From Vibrio celticus (GTDB taxonomy: Bacteria > Pseudomonadota > Gammaproteobacteria > Enterobacterales > Vibrionaceae): a stretch of 64,000 bases of DNA. Under the pieces are notes generated by a model that was not told the DNA's origin, searched no databases, and worked only from the letters and a program-made list of their open reading frames with translations. Shown here in pieces: positions 40,621 through 48,685 of this stretch (its first letter is position 1; each line of letters opens with the position of its first letter). Location: contig NZ_AP025463.1 of assembly GCF_024347335.1 (NCBI RefSeq), forward strand, positions 496,001 to 560,000. Direction: 5' to 3'. Made by a program: the position numbers and the translations under genes.

Positions 40621-43284
40621 ATGTCTGACATGAAGCATGACGTTGATGCTCTGGAAACTCAAGATTGGTTAGAAGCTCTTGAGTCAGTAGTACGTGAAGA
40701 AGGTGTAGAACGTGCACAGTTTTTACTAGAACAAGTTCTAGATAAAGCGCGTTTAGATGGTGTTGATATGGCTACAGGCATCAACACAAACTACATCAAC
40801 ACAATTCCAGCAGCACAAGAGCCAGCTTACCCTGGTGACGTAACTCTTGAGCGTCGTATTCGTTCGATTATTCGCTGGAACGCAATCATGATCGTATTGC
40901 GTGCTTCTAAGAAAGACCTAGACCTTGGTGGTCACATGGCTTCTTACCAGTCAGCAGCAGCGTTCTACGAAGTATGTTTCAACCACTTCTTCCGTGCTCC
41001 AAACGAGACTGACGGTGGCGATCTAGTTTATTACCAAGGTCACATCTCTCCAGGTATCTACTCTCGTGCATTCGTTGAAGGTCGTCTAACTGAAGAGCAG
41101 CTAGATAACTTCCGTCAAGAAGTTGATGGTAAAGGTATCCCTTCTTACCCGCACCCTAAACTGATGCCTGAGTTCTGGCAGTTCCCTACAGTATCTATGG
41201 GTCTAGGTCCGATCTCTGCGATCTACCAAGCGCGCTTCCTTAAGTACCTTGACGGCCGTGGTCTTAAAGATACTTCTGCTCAACGTGTATACGCTTTCCT
41301 AGGTGACGGTGAGATGGATGAGCCAGAGTCACGTGGTGCTATCTCTTTCGCTGCGCGTGAGAAGCTAGACAACCTATGTTTCCTAATCAACTGTAACCTA
41401 CAGCGTCTAGACGGCCCTGTAATGGGTAACGGTAGCATCATCCAAGAACTTGAAGGCCTATTCAAAGGTGCAGGTTGGAACGTTGTTAAAGTTATCTGGG
41501 GTAGCAACTGGGATTCTCTACTAGCTAAAGACACGACTGGTAAGCTTCTTCAACTAATGAACGAAACTATCGATGGTGACTACCAGACATTCAAATCTAA
41601 AGATGGCGCATACGTACGTGAGCACTTCTTTGGTAAGTATCCAGAAACAGCTGCACTAGTTGCAGACATGACTGACGACCAAATCTTCGAACTGAAGCGT
41701 GGTGGTCACGATTCTTCTAAACTGTTCGCTGCATTCAACAATGCAAAAGAGACAGGTGGCAAGCCAACAGTAATCCTAGCTAAAACAGTTAAAGGTTACG
41801 GCATGGGTGAAGCTGCAGAAGGTAAGAACATCGCTCACGGTGTTAAGAAGATGGACATGACTCACGTACAATACCTACGTGACCGTCTAGGCCTACAAGA
41901 CATCCTTTCTGATGAGAAAGTGTCTGAGCTTCCTTACCTGACTCTAGAAGAAGGTTCTGCTGAGTACGAATACCTACATGCTCGTCGTAAAGTCCTACAA
42001 GGTTACACGCCAGCACGTCTGCCTAAATTTACTCAAGAATTCAAAGTTCCTGAGCTAGACGCATTCGCACCTCTACTAGGTGAACAGAAGCGTGATATCT
42101 CTACAACTATGGCCTATGTACGTACGCTAAACATCCTTCTTAAAGATAAGAACATTGGTAAGAACATCGTTCCTATCATCTGTGATGAAGCTCGTACATT
42201 CGGTATGGAAGGTCTATTCCGTCAGGTTGGTATCTACAACCCACACGGTCAAGAATACACACCTGAAGATAAAGGCATCGTTTCTTACTACAAAGAAGCA
42301 ACGTCTGGTCAAGTTCTTCAAGAAGGTATCAACGAACTAGGTTCTATGGCTTCATGGGTTGCTGCTGCAACTTCATACAGCACAAACGATCTACCGATGA
42401 TCCCGTTCTACATCTACTACTCAATGTTCGGTTTCCAACGTATTGGTGACATGGCATGGCTAGCAGGCGACCAACAAGCTCGTGGCTTCCTACTAGGTGC
42501 TACTGCAGGTCGTACAACACTGAACGGTGAAGGTCTACAGCACGAAGATGGTCACTCGCACATCCAAGCGAACACTATCCCTAACTGTATCTCTTACGAC
42601 CCAACGTTCGCTTACGAGCTAGCAGTAATCATGCAAGACGGTATCCGTCGCATGTACGGTCCTGAGCAAGAGAACGTTTACTACTACCTAACAGTAATGA
42701 ACGAGAACTACGCAATGCCAGCAATGCCAGAAGGCGCTGAAGAAGGCATCCGTAAGGGTATCTACAAGCTTGAATCTCACGCTGGTGCTAAGGGCAAAGT
42801 TCAACTAATGAGCTCTGGTACTATCATGAACGAAGCGCGTAAAGCCGCTGAAATTCTAAGCGAAGAGTACGGCGTAGCATCTGACGTATTCTCTGTAACG
42901 TCGTTCAACGAACTAACTCGTGACGGCCAAGCGGTAGAGCGTGACAACATGCTTCACCCAGAAGCTGAAGAGAAAGTACCGTACATCACGACTGTTCTTG
43001 GTAAAGAACCTGCAATCGCAGTGACTGACTACATGAAGAACTACGCTGAGCAAGTACGTGCGTACATGCCAACTGAGTCTTACAAAGTACTTGGTACAGA
43101 TGGTTTCGGCCGCTCTGACAGCCGTGCAAACCTACGTCGTCACTTCGAAGTTAACGCTGGCTACATCGTAGTTGCAGCTCTAACTGAACTGGCTAAACGT
43201 GGTGACATCGAGAAATCAGTAGTTGTTGAAGCAATTGCTAAGTTCGATATCGACACTGAAAAAACTAACCCGCAATACGCATAA
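40621..43284 (+). CDS. aceE: Pyruvate dehydrogenase E1 component
   Basis: 887 aa, the homodimeric E1 of gamma-proteobacteria. It decarboxylates pyruvate using thiamine diphosphate and acetylates the lipoyl group of AceF. The ThDP-binding motif is AFLGDGEMDEPESRGAISFA (GDG...). Later conserved segments are NTIPNCISYDPTFAYE and GLQHEDGHSHIQANT. It carries AAAAGGA before the ATG. Codon use favours the optimal set (many CGT, CTA and GGT), in keeping with high expression. Confidence 0.97.
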   Translation: MSDMKHDVDALETQDWLEALESVVREEGVERAQFLLEQVLDKARLDGVDMATGINTNYINTIPAAQEPAYPGDVTLERRIRSIIRWNAIMIVLRASKKDLDLGGHMASYQSAAAFYEVCFNHFFRAPNETDGGDLVYYQGHISPGIYSRAFVEGRLTEEQLDNFRQEVDGKGIPSYPHPKLMPEFWQFPTVSMGLGPISAIYQARFLKYLDGRGLKDTSAQRVYAFLGDGEMDEPESRGAISFAAREKLDNLCFLINCNLQRLDGPVMGNGSIIQELEGLFKGAGWNVVKVIWGSNWDSLLAKDTTGKLLQLMNETIDGDYQTFKSKDGAYVREHFFGKYPETAALVADMTDDQIFELKRGGHDSSKLFAAFNNAKETGGKPTVILAKTVKGYGMGEAAEGKNIAHGVKKMDMTHVQYLRDRLGLQDILSDEKVSELPYLTLEEGSAEYEYLHARRKVLQGYTPARLPKFTQEFKVPELDAFAPLLGEQKRDISTTMAYVRTLNILLKDKNIGKNIVPIICDEARTFGMEGLFRQVGIYNPHGQEYTPEDKGIVSYYKEATSGQVLQEGINELGSMASWVAAATSYSTNDLPMIPFYIYYSMFGFQRIGDMAWLAGDQQARGFLLGATAGRTTLNGEGLQHEDGHSHIQANTIPNCISYDPTFAYELAVIMQDGIRRMYGPEQENVYYYLTVMNENYAMPAMPEGAEEGIRKGIYKLESHAGAKGKVQLMSSGTIMNEARKAAEILSEEYGVASDVFSVTSFNELTRDGQAVERDNMLHPEAEEKVPYITTVLGKEPAIAVTDYMKNYAEQVRAYMPTESYKVLGTDGFGRSDSRANLRRHFEVNAGYIVVAALTELAKRGDIEKSVVVEAIAKFDIDTEKTNPQYA

Positions 43285-43310
43285 GACTGGCATTAAGGTA
43301 GGTAAATACA

Positions 43311-45203
43311 ATGACAATCGAAATTAATGTACCAGACATCGGTGCTGACGAGGTTGAAGTAACTGAGATTCTTGTAAACGTTGGTGACAAGGTTGAAGAA
43401 GAGCAGTCACTGATCACTGTTGAAGGCGACAAAGCTTCAATGGAAGTTCCAGCGTCTCAAGCGGGTATCGTTAAAGAAATCAAAGTAGCGGAAGGCGATT
43501 CAGTTTCTACTGGTTCTCTTATCATGATCTTCGAAGCGGAAGGTGCTGCTGCAGCACCGGCTGCGCCAGCAGTTGAAGCGGCGGCACCAGTTGCTGCAGC
43601 TCCTGCAGCGGCGGCTGAGCTTAAAGAAGTTCACGTACCAGACATCGGCGGTGATGAAGTTGAAGTAACTGAAATCATGGTTGCTATCGGTGACGCAGTA
43701 GAAGAAGAGCAATCTCTTCTTACTGTTGAAGGCGATAAGGCTTCTATGGAAGTTCCTGCACCATTCGCTGGTATCGTTAAAGAAATCAAGATCGCTTCTG
43801 GTGATTCAGTTTCTACTGGTTCTCTAGTAATGGTATTCGAAGTGGCTGGTTCAGCACCTGCAGCAGCTCCGGCTCCTGCGGCGGCAGCACCAGTTGCAGC
43901 GGCTCCAGCAGCATCTGCTGAGAAAGAAGTAAACGTTCTTGATATCGGTGGTGACGAAGTAGAAGTTACTGAAATCATGGTAGCGGTTGGCGATACAGTA
44001 GAAGAAGAGCAATCTCTAATTACTGTTGAAGGCGACAAAGCTTCAATGGAAGTGCCTGCACCATTCGCTGGTACAGTAAAAGAAATCAAGATTGCAGCTG
44101 GCGACAAAGTGTCAACTGGCTCTCTAATCATGACTTTCGTAGTTGAAGGCGCAGCTCCTGCTCCTGTTGCAGCACCTGCACAAGCAGCAGCTCCAGCGGC
44201 GGCACCTGCTCCTAAAGCAGAAGCACCTGCAGCGGCTCCAGCAGCAGCTGGCGACTTCCAAGAGAACGGTGACTACGCTCACGCTTCTCCAGTAGTTCGT
44301 CGTCTAGCTCGTGAATTTGGCGTTAACCTTTCTAAGGTTAAAGGTACTGGTCGTAAGAGCCGTATCCTTAAAGAAGACGTTCAGTCTTACGTTAAAGATG
44401 CACTTAAGCGTCTTGAGTCTGGTGCAGCTGCATCTGGCAAAGGCGGCGACGGTTCTGCTCTTGGTCTACTACCATGGCCAAAAGTTGACTTCAGCAAGTT
44501 CGGCGAAACTGAAGTTCAGAAGCTTTCTAAGATTAAGAAGATCTCTGGCGCTAACCTGCACCGTAACTGGGTAATGATCCCTCACGTTACACAGTGGGAC
44601 AACGCAGACATCACTGAGCTAGAAGCATTCCGTAAAGAACAGAACGCAATCGAAGCGAAGAAAGACACTGGCATGAAGATCACTCCACTTGTGTTCATCA
44701 TGAAAGCTGTCGCTAAAGCGCTAGAAGCATTCCCAGCGTTTAACTCTTCTCTTTCTGAAGATGGCGAAAGCATCATTCTTAAGAAGTACGTAAACGTGGG
44801 TATCGCTGTTGATACACCAAACGGTCTAGTTGTTCCTGTCTTCAAAGACGTGAACAATAAAGGTATTTACGAGCTATCAGAAGAGCTAATGGCTGTTTCT
44901 AAGAAAGCACGTTCTGGTAAGCTAACAGCGGCAGACATGCAAGGCGGTTGTTTCACAATCTCTAGCCTTGGTGGTATTGGCGGTACTGCATTTACTCCAA
45001 TCGTAAATGCTCCAGAAGTAGGTATCCTAGGTGTATCTAAGTCTGAAATTAAGCCAGTTTGGAATGGTAAAGAGTTCCAACCACGTCTACAGCTTCCACT
45101 GTCTCTATCATACGACCACCGTGTGATCGATGGTGCTGAAGGTGCACGCTTCATTACTTTCCTAAACAGCGCACTATCTGACATTCGTCGTCTAGTACTG
45201 TAA
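43311..45203 (+). CDS. aceF: Dihydrolipoamide acetyltransferase (pyruvate dehydrogenase E2), three lipoyl domains
   Basis: 630 aa. Three lipoyl domains (about residues 1-75, 105-180 and 208-283) each have the lipoylated Lys in EGDKASMEVP. Ala/Pro-rich swinging linkers join them. An E3-binding domain (HASPVVRRLAREFGVNLSKV) and a catalytic domain with the C-terminal active-site SYDHRVIDGAEG follow. The third lipoyl domain begins VNVLDIGG rather than VPDIGG. Forms the core of the complex. It starts 27 bases after aceE. Confidence 0.97.
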   Translation: MTIEINVPDIGADEVEVTEILVNVGDKVEEEQSLITVEGDKASMEVPASQAGIVKEIKVAEGDSVSTGSLIMIFEAEGAAAAPAAPAVEAAAPVAAAPAAAAELKEVHVPDIGGDEVEVTEIMVAIGDAVEEEQSLLTVEGDKASMEVPAPFAGIVKEIKIASGDSVSTGSLVMVFEVAGSAPAAAPAPAAAAPVAAAPAASAEKEVNVLDIGGDEVEVTEIMVAVGDTVEEEQSLITVEGDKASMEVPAPFAGTVKEIKIAAGDKVSTGSLIMTFVVEGAAPAPVAAPAQAAAPAAAPAPKAEAPAAAPAAAGDFQENGDYAHASPVVRRLAREFGVNLSKVKGTGRKSRILKEDVQSYVKDALKRLESGAAASGKGGDGSALGLLPWPKVDFSKFGETEVQKLSKIKKISGANLHRNWVMIPHVTQWDNADITELEAFRKEQNAIEAKKDTGMKITPLVFIMKAVAKALEAFPAFNSSLSEDGESIILKKYVNVGIAVDTPNGLVVPVFKDVNNKGIYELSEELMAVSKKARSGKLTAADMQGGCFTISSLGGIGGTAFTPIVNAPEVGILGVSKSEIKPVWNGKEFQPRLQLPLSLSYDHRVIDGAEGARFITFLNSALSDIRRLVL

Positions 45204-45218
45204 TTGAGAAAGTAATTA

Positions 45219-45249
45219 TTAAGGTGACTTTCGGGTCACCTTAATTCTT
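45219..45249 (+). terminator. Hairpin between aceF and lpdA
   Basis: Stem AAGGTGAC / GTCACCTT with loop TTTCGG is followed by AATTCTTT. The T-run is weak, so it may be a partial terminator that lowers read-through into lpdA, or an mRNA-stability hairpin. The remaining intergenic bases up to 45445 probably carry a separate lpdA promoter, as in E. coli. Confidence 0.6.
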
Positions 45250-45445
45250 TATATAAAGACTATTTTTAGAGAACAGTTTCCTGCATTTCTCATAATCTGA
45301 TAGGGAATTGTTGTCTAGCTCACAGGCTAACTTAAAGCTACTTTCACACTGTTAACATCTCTGTAAAATGTTTCCTGTTTGAAAGCCCAATAATTTTAAG
45401 AACATCTACTCAGCCTGTTAGGGATAATGACTACAAGAGGTCACA

Positions 45446-46876
45446 ATGAGCAAAGAAATTAAAGCCCAAGTTGTTGTACTTGGTTCAGGTCCTGCTGGTT
45501 ACTCAGCGGCATTCCGTTGTGCGGATTTAGGTCTAGAAACAGTACTAGTTGAACGTTACAGCACTCTTGGTGGTGTATGTCTAAACGTTGGTTGTATTCC
45601 ATCAAAAGCACTTCTTCACGTTTCTAAAGTAATTGAAGAAGCTAAAGCGATGGCAGAGCACGGCGTTGTATTCGGCGAGCCACAAACGGACATCAACAAG
45701 ATCCGTATTTGGAAAGAAAAAGTAGTTGATCAACTAACTGGCGGTCTTGGCGGTATGGCTAAGATGCGTAACGTTACTGTTGTTAACGGTTTCGGTAAGT
45801 TCACTGGTCCTAACAGCATTCTTGTTGAAGGCGAAGGCGAAGCAACAACTGTTAACTTCGACAACGCAATCATTGCTGCGGGTTCTCGCCCAATCAAACT
45901 TCCTTTCATCCCACATGAAGACCCACGTATTTGGGATTCTACGGATGCACTAGAACTAAACGAAGTACCTGAAAAACTGCTTATCATGGGCGGCGGTATC
46001 ATCGGTCTTGAGATGGGTACGGTTTACCACTCTCTAGGTTCTAAAGTTGAAGTTGTAGAGATGTTCGATCAAGTTATCCCTGCTGCGGATAAAGACATCG
46101 TTAAAGTCTTCACAAAACGTATTAAGAACAAGTTCAAGCTAATGCTTGAAACTAAAGTAACAGCAGTTGAAGCGAAAGAAGATGGTATCTACGTTTCAAT
46201 GGAAGGCAAAAAAGCACCAGCTGAAGCTGAGCGCTACGATGCTGTTCTTGTTGCTATCGGTCGTGTTCCAAACGGTGCACTTATCGACGCTGAAAAAGCG
46301 GGTATCGAAGTTGATGAGCGTGGTTTCATCAATGTTGATAAGCAAATGCGTACAAACGTTCCTCACATCCATGCGATCGGTGACGTTGTTGGTCAACCAA
46401 TGCTTGCTCACAAAGGTGTGCATGAAGGTCACGTAGCTGCTGAAGTTATCTCTGGTAAGAAGCACTACTTCGATCCTAAAGTAATCCCATCAATTGCGTA
46501 CACTGAGCCAGAAGTTGCTTGGGTAGGTAAGACTGAGAAAGAAGCGAAAGCTGAAGGCATCAACTACGAAGTTGCTACTTTCCCTTGGGCTGCTTCTGGT
46601 CGTGCAATCGCTTCTGACTGTGCAGACGGTATGACTAAGATGATCTTTGATAAAGAGACTCATCGTGTAATCGGTGGTGCTGTTGTTGGTACTAACGGTG
46701 GTGAACTTCTTGGCGAAATCGGCCTAGCAATCGAAATGGGTTGTGATGCAGAAGATATCGCTCTTACTATCCACGCTCACCCAACTCTACACGAGTCTGT
46801 TGGTCTAGCTGCGGAAGTATTCGAAGGTTCAATCACTGACCTTCCAAACAAGAAAGCAGTGAAAAAGAAGAAGTAA
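45446..46876 (+). CDS. lpdA: Dihydrolipoamide dehydrogenase (E3)
   Basis: 476 aa FAD/NAD enzyme reoxidising lipoyl groups in the pyruvate and 2-oxoglutarate dehydrogenase complexes and the glycine cleavage system. FAD-binding GSGPAGYSAAF and the redox disulfide GGVCLNVGCIPSK are at the N-terminus. NAD-binding is at MGGGIIGLEMGTVY, and the C-terminal dimer catalytic pair is HAHPTLHE. AAGAGGT precedes the ATG. The 242-base gap to aceF allows independent expression. Confidence 0.97.
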   Translation: MSKEIKAQVVVLGSGPAGYSAAFRCADLGLETVLVERYSTLGGVCLNVGCIPSKALLHVSKVIEEAKAMAEHGVVFGEPQTDINKIRIWKEKVVDQLTGGLGGMAKMRNVTVVNGFGKFTGPNSILVEGEGEATTVNFDNAIIAAGSRPIKLPFIPHEDPRIWDSTDALELNEVPEKLLIMGGGIIGLEMGTVYHSLGSKVEVVEMFDQVIPAADKDIVKVFTKRIKNKFKLMLETKVTAVEAKEDGIYVSMEGKKAPAEAERYDAVLVAIGRVPNGALIDAEKAGIEVDERGFINVDKQMRTNVPHIHAIGDVVGQPMLAHKGVHEGHVAAEVISGKKHYFDPKVIPSIAYTEPEVAWVGKTEKEAKAEGINYEVATFPWAASGRAIASDCADGMTKMIFDKETHRVIGGAVVGTNGGELLGEIGLAIEMGCDAEDIALTIHAHPTLHESVGLAAEVFEGSITDLPNKKAVKKKK

Positions 46877-46904
46877 TTCTTCTTTAGTCACTCGCTAATG
46901 TTTT

Positions 46905-46935
46905 TAAAAGCCGCTGATTCGTCAGCGGTTTTTTT
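46905..46935 (+). terminator. lpdA terminator
   Basis: Stem AACCGCTGA-type CCGCTGA / TCAGCGG with loop TTCG and a run of seven Ts. Confidence 0.92.
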
Positions 46936-46988
46936 ATGTCTGAAGTAAGGCGCAGGAACGTTTCACTCCGAGATGCGAGTACGCTGCG

Positions 46989-47003
46989 CTTCGGGATGCG
47001 AAG
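46989..47003. repeat. Small GC-rich palindrome in the lpdA/luxR-type intergenic region
   Basis: CTTCG-GGATG-CGAAG forms a short hairpin and follows GAGATGCGAGTACGCTGCG, which repeats the GATGCGA core. It resembles short dispersed Vibrio intergenic sequences, but a genome-wide comparison is needed to say so. Confidence 0.4.
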
Positions 47004-47019
47004 AGCCATTCCATTCTAC

Positions 47020-47050
47020 AAAAAAGGGTTGACCGCTTAGGCCAACCCTT
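47020..47050 (-). terminator. Hairpin and U-run downstream of the luxR/hapR-type gene (minus strand)
   Basis: On the plus strand six As (47020-47025) lead into AAGGGTTG (47024-47031), pairing with CAACCCTT (47043-47050). Inner pairs CC/GG enclose a five-base loop. On the minus strand this is an 11-bp stem with one G-U pair, followed by UUUUUU. Same architecture as at 31427-31457. Confidence 0.85.
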
Positions 47051-47060
47051 AAATTATTTA

Positions 47061-47137
47061 CTCGAATCTCGAATCTCGAATCTCGAATCTCGAATCTCGA
47101 ATCTCGAATCTCGAATCTCGAATCTCGAATCTCGAAT
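47061..47137. repeat. Perfect 7-bp tandem array, 11 copies, abutting the luxR/hapR-type stop codon
   Basis: Unit CTCGAAT on the plus strand, ATTCGAG on the coding strand of the regulator. Eleven perfect copies fill 77 bases and end exactly at the TAG stop codon (complement of 47138-47140). The array lies between stop codon and terminator hairpin, so it is transcribed in the 3' untranslated region. Confidence 0.98.
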
Positions 47138-47743
47138 CTATTTATAAATGCACAGCATGTTTAAGTAGCTATCTGTTAAGCTTGAAAGCTCTTCAGGTGT
47201 TTCTACACGTTTCGCTTGGATGAATAGCGAGTAGCAGATGCCGTGGAATAGGTTCGCTAGATGCTTAGGATCGTGATCGTCACAAACTTCGCCGCGCTCA
47301 ATCGCTTTACTAAACATGTTCTGGACTAACATTTGGTTAGTGCGGTTTGTTGTTACGAACAGTGGCCATACTTCATCACGAGTCGATGCGCTCCATTCGA
47401 ACCATACGTTCAACCAGTGGCTGTCTTGAGCTACTAGTGTCACCATTTCAGTCGCAATATTATGTAGGTTTTGTTTTGCGTGAATATCTAGATCGATATT
47501 GTCTGAAAGGAAGTTTGAGAATTGACGGACAACATGATTAAGCACTTCATCAACCAGATCTTCACGAGTAGGGAAGTAGTTAAATACTGTTGCTACTGAT
47601 ACCTGAGCGATATCTGCAATGTCAGCGTGACCACCACGGCCAATGCCGCGACGAGAGAACACTTCAAGCGCGATTTCCATCAGCTGAAGTTTTCTTTTTA
47701 AAGGTGAAAGCCTAGTTCTAGGTCTCTTAGAGATTGAGTCCAT
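47138..47743 (-). CDS. LuxR/HapR/SmcR-family quorum-sensing master regulator (TetR fold)
   Basis: 201 aa. It is a TetR-type regulator with the N-terminal helix-turn-helix (GHADIADIAQVSVATVFNYF) preceded by RPRTRLSPLKRKLQLMEIAL, highly typical of the Vibrio LuxR/HapR/SmcR/OpaR/LitR group. It controls high-cell-density genes (bioluminescence where present, proteases, biofilm, competence, type III and VI secretion). The position between lpdA and hpt is the family's usual place. The ribosome site AAGGA is preceded by GTTGGC, the kind of segment paired by Qrr small RNAs. The 3' end has an 11-copy 7-bp array. Name varies by species, so no symbol is given. Confidence 0.95.
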   Translation of the reverse strand: MDSISKRPRTRLSPLKRKLQLMEIALEVFSRRGIGRGGHADIADIAQVSVATVFNYFPTREDLVDEVLNHVVRQFSNFLSDNIDLDIHAKQNLHNIATEMVTLVAQDSHWLNVWFEWSASTRDEVWPLFVTTNRTNQMLVQNMFSKAIERGEVCDDHDPKHLANLFHGICYSLFIQAKRVETPEELSSLTDSYLNMLCIYK

Positions 47744-47780
47744 TTTATTTTCCTTGCCAACGATTTTTTTATATTAATGA
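47744..47780 (-). promoter_or_regulatory. 5' untranslated region of the luxR/hapR-type gene with possible Qrr pairing site
   Basis: On the minus strand CGTTGGCAAGGAAAATAAA precedes the ATG. AAGGA (complement of 47751-47755) is the ribosome site. GTTGGC (complement of 47756-47761) is complementary to the GCCAAC found in the conserved pairing region of Vibrio Qrr RNAs. Repression by Qrr at low cell density is known for the family; pairing here is inferred. Confidence 0.6.
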
Positions 47781-48080
47781 TTTTATTATTATTTAAGCCA
47801 AGATGAGTGTAATGGTGCATATGCGAATGGTCAATCCTTTGAGCTTATTTAATAGACAGTTACATCAAACTTGATACATAAAGCGTGATCCACATTGATG
47901 TGAAAGGAGGCGACTATCAGACAAAGCACAAGTGCACATTTCATTGATAATCTGACAGTAAATTCGAACCATAAGGTGGTGTGGGTATTTGAGCAGTGCT
48001 AGACTTACGCACAAAATTGAGCGACACAACTGACGAAACTGTCAACATTCGTCGCAATCACCAAATAGAATGAGAGCAGT
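47781..48080. other. Divergent promoter region between the luxR/hapR-type gene and hpt
   Basis: No gene is seen. It should hold promoters of both genes. TCATTGATAATCTGACAGTAAA (47941-47962) has one good half-site of the LuxR-family consensus (ATTGATAA) and a weak second half, so autoregulation is possible. Confidence 0.4.
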
Positions 48081-48611
48081 ATGAAGCATACAGTTGAAGT
48101 CATGATCTCTGAGCAAGAAGTTCAGGATCGAGTGAACGAACTAGGCAAACAGATCACGGAACACTACAACGGTAGTGAAGATCTAGTTTTAGTTGGCTTA
48201 TTGCGTGGATCTTTTGTCTTTATGGCAGATCTTGCTCGTGCTATCGATTTAACGCACCAAGTTGATTTCATGACCGCGTCTAGCTACGGCAACGGCATGG
48301 AAAGCTCACGTGATGTTCGTATTTTGAAAGACCTTGATGATGATATCCAAGGTAAAGACGTTCTACTTGTAGAAGATATTATCGATACAGGTAACACGCT
48401 GACTAAAGTAAAAGAGATTCTGAGCCTACGTGGTCCTAAGTCTATCGAAATTTGTACGCTACTAGACAAGCCTTCTCGCCGTGAAGTGACTGTAGATACA
48501 AAATGGATTGGTTTTGAAATCCCAGACGAGTTTGTTGTTGGTGTTGGTATCGACTACGCACAAAAATATCGTCACCTACCGTACATCGGTAAGGTAGTAC
48601 CTCAAGAGTAA
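48081..48611 (+). CDS. hpt: Hypoxanthine phosphoribosyltransferase
   Basis: 176 aa. It converts hypoxanthine (and guanine) with PRPP to the nucleotide in purine salvage. The PRPP-binding loop is VLLVEDIIDTGNTLTKV, and VGLLRGSFVFMADLARAI and KWIGFEIPDEFVVGVGIDYA are family motifs. Its position next to the quorum-sensing regulator is conserved in vibrios. Confidence 0.97.
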   Translation: MKHTVEVMISEQEVQDRVNELGKQITEHYNGSEDLVLVGLLRGSFVFMADLARAIDLTHQVDFMTASSYGNGMESSRDVRILKDLDDDIQGKDVLLVEDIIDTGNTLTKVKEILSLRGPKSIEICTLLDKPSRREVTVDTKWIGFEIPDEFVVGVGIDYAQKYRHLPYIGKVVPQE

Positions 48612-48639
48612 TCATTACGCTTGTGGTTTAGAAGTCATT

Positions 48640-48667
48640 AAAAAGCCCGCATCAAGCGGGCTTTTTG
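48640..48667. terminator. Bidirectional terminator between hpt and can
   Basis: Stem AAAAAGCCCGC / GCGGGCTTTTT with loop ATCAA and T-runs on both strands. Confidence 0.92.
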
Positions 48668-48685
48668 TATATATGACGGAATGGG

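Noticed and set aside
43500..44131. Long minus-strand frames opposite aceF
   Set aside because: They are produced by the three repeated lipoyl domains and Ala/Pro linkers on the plus strand; no ribosome site and no recognisable family.
43311..44240. Repeated DNA in aceF as a mobile or satellite repeat
   Set aside because: It is the coding sequence of three lipoyl domains in frame, normal for this protein.
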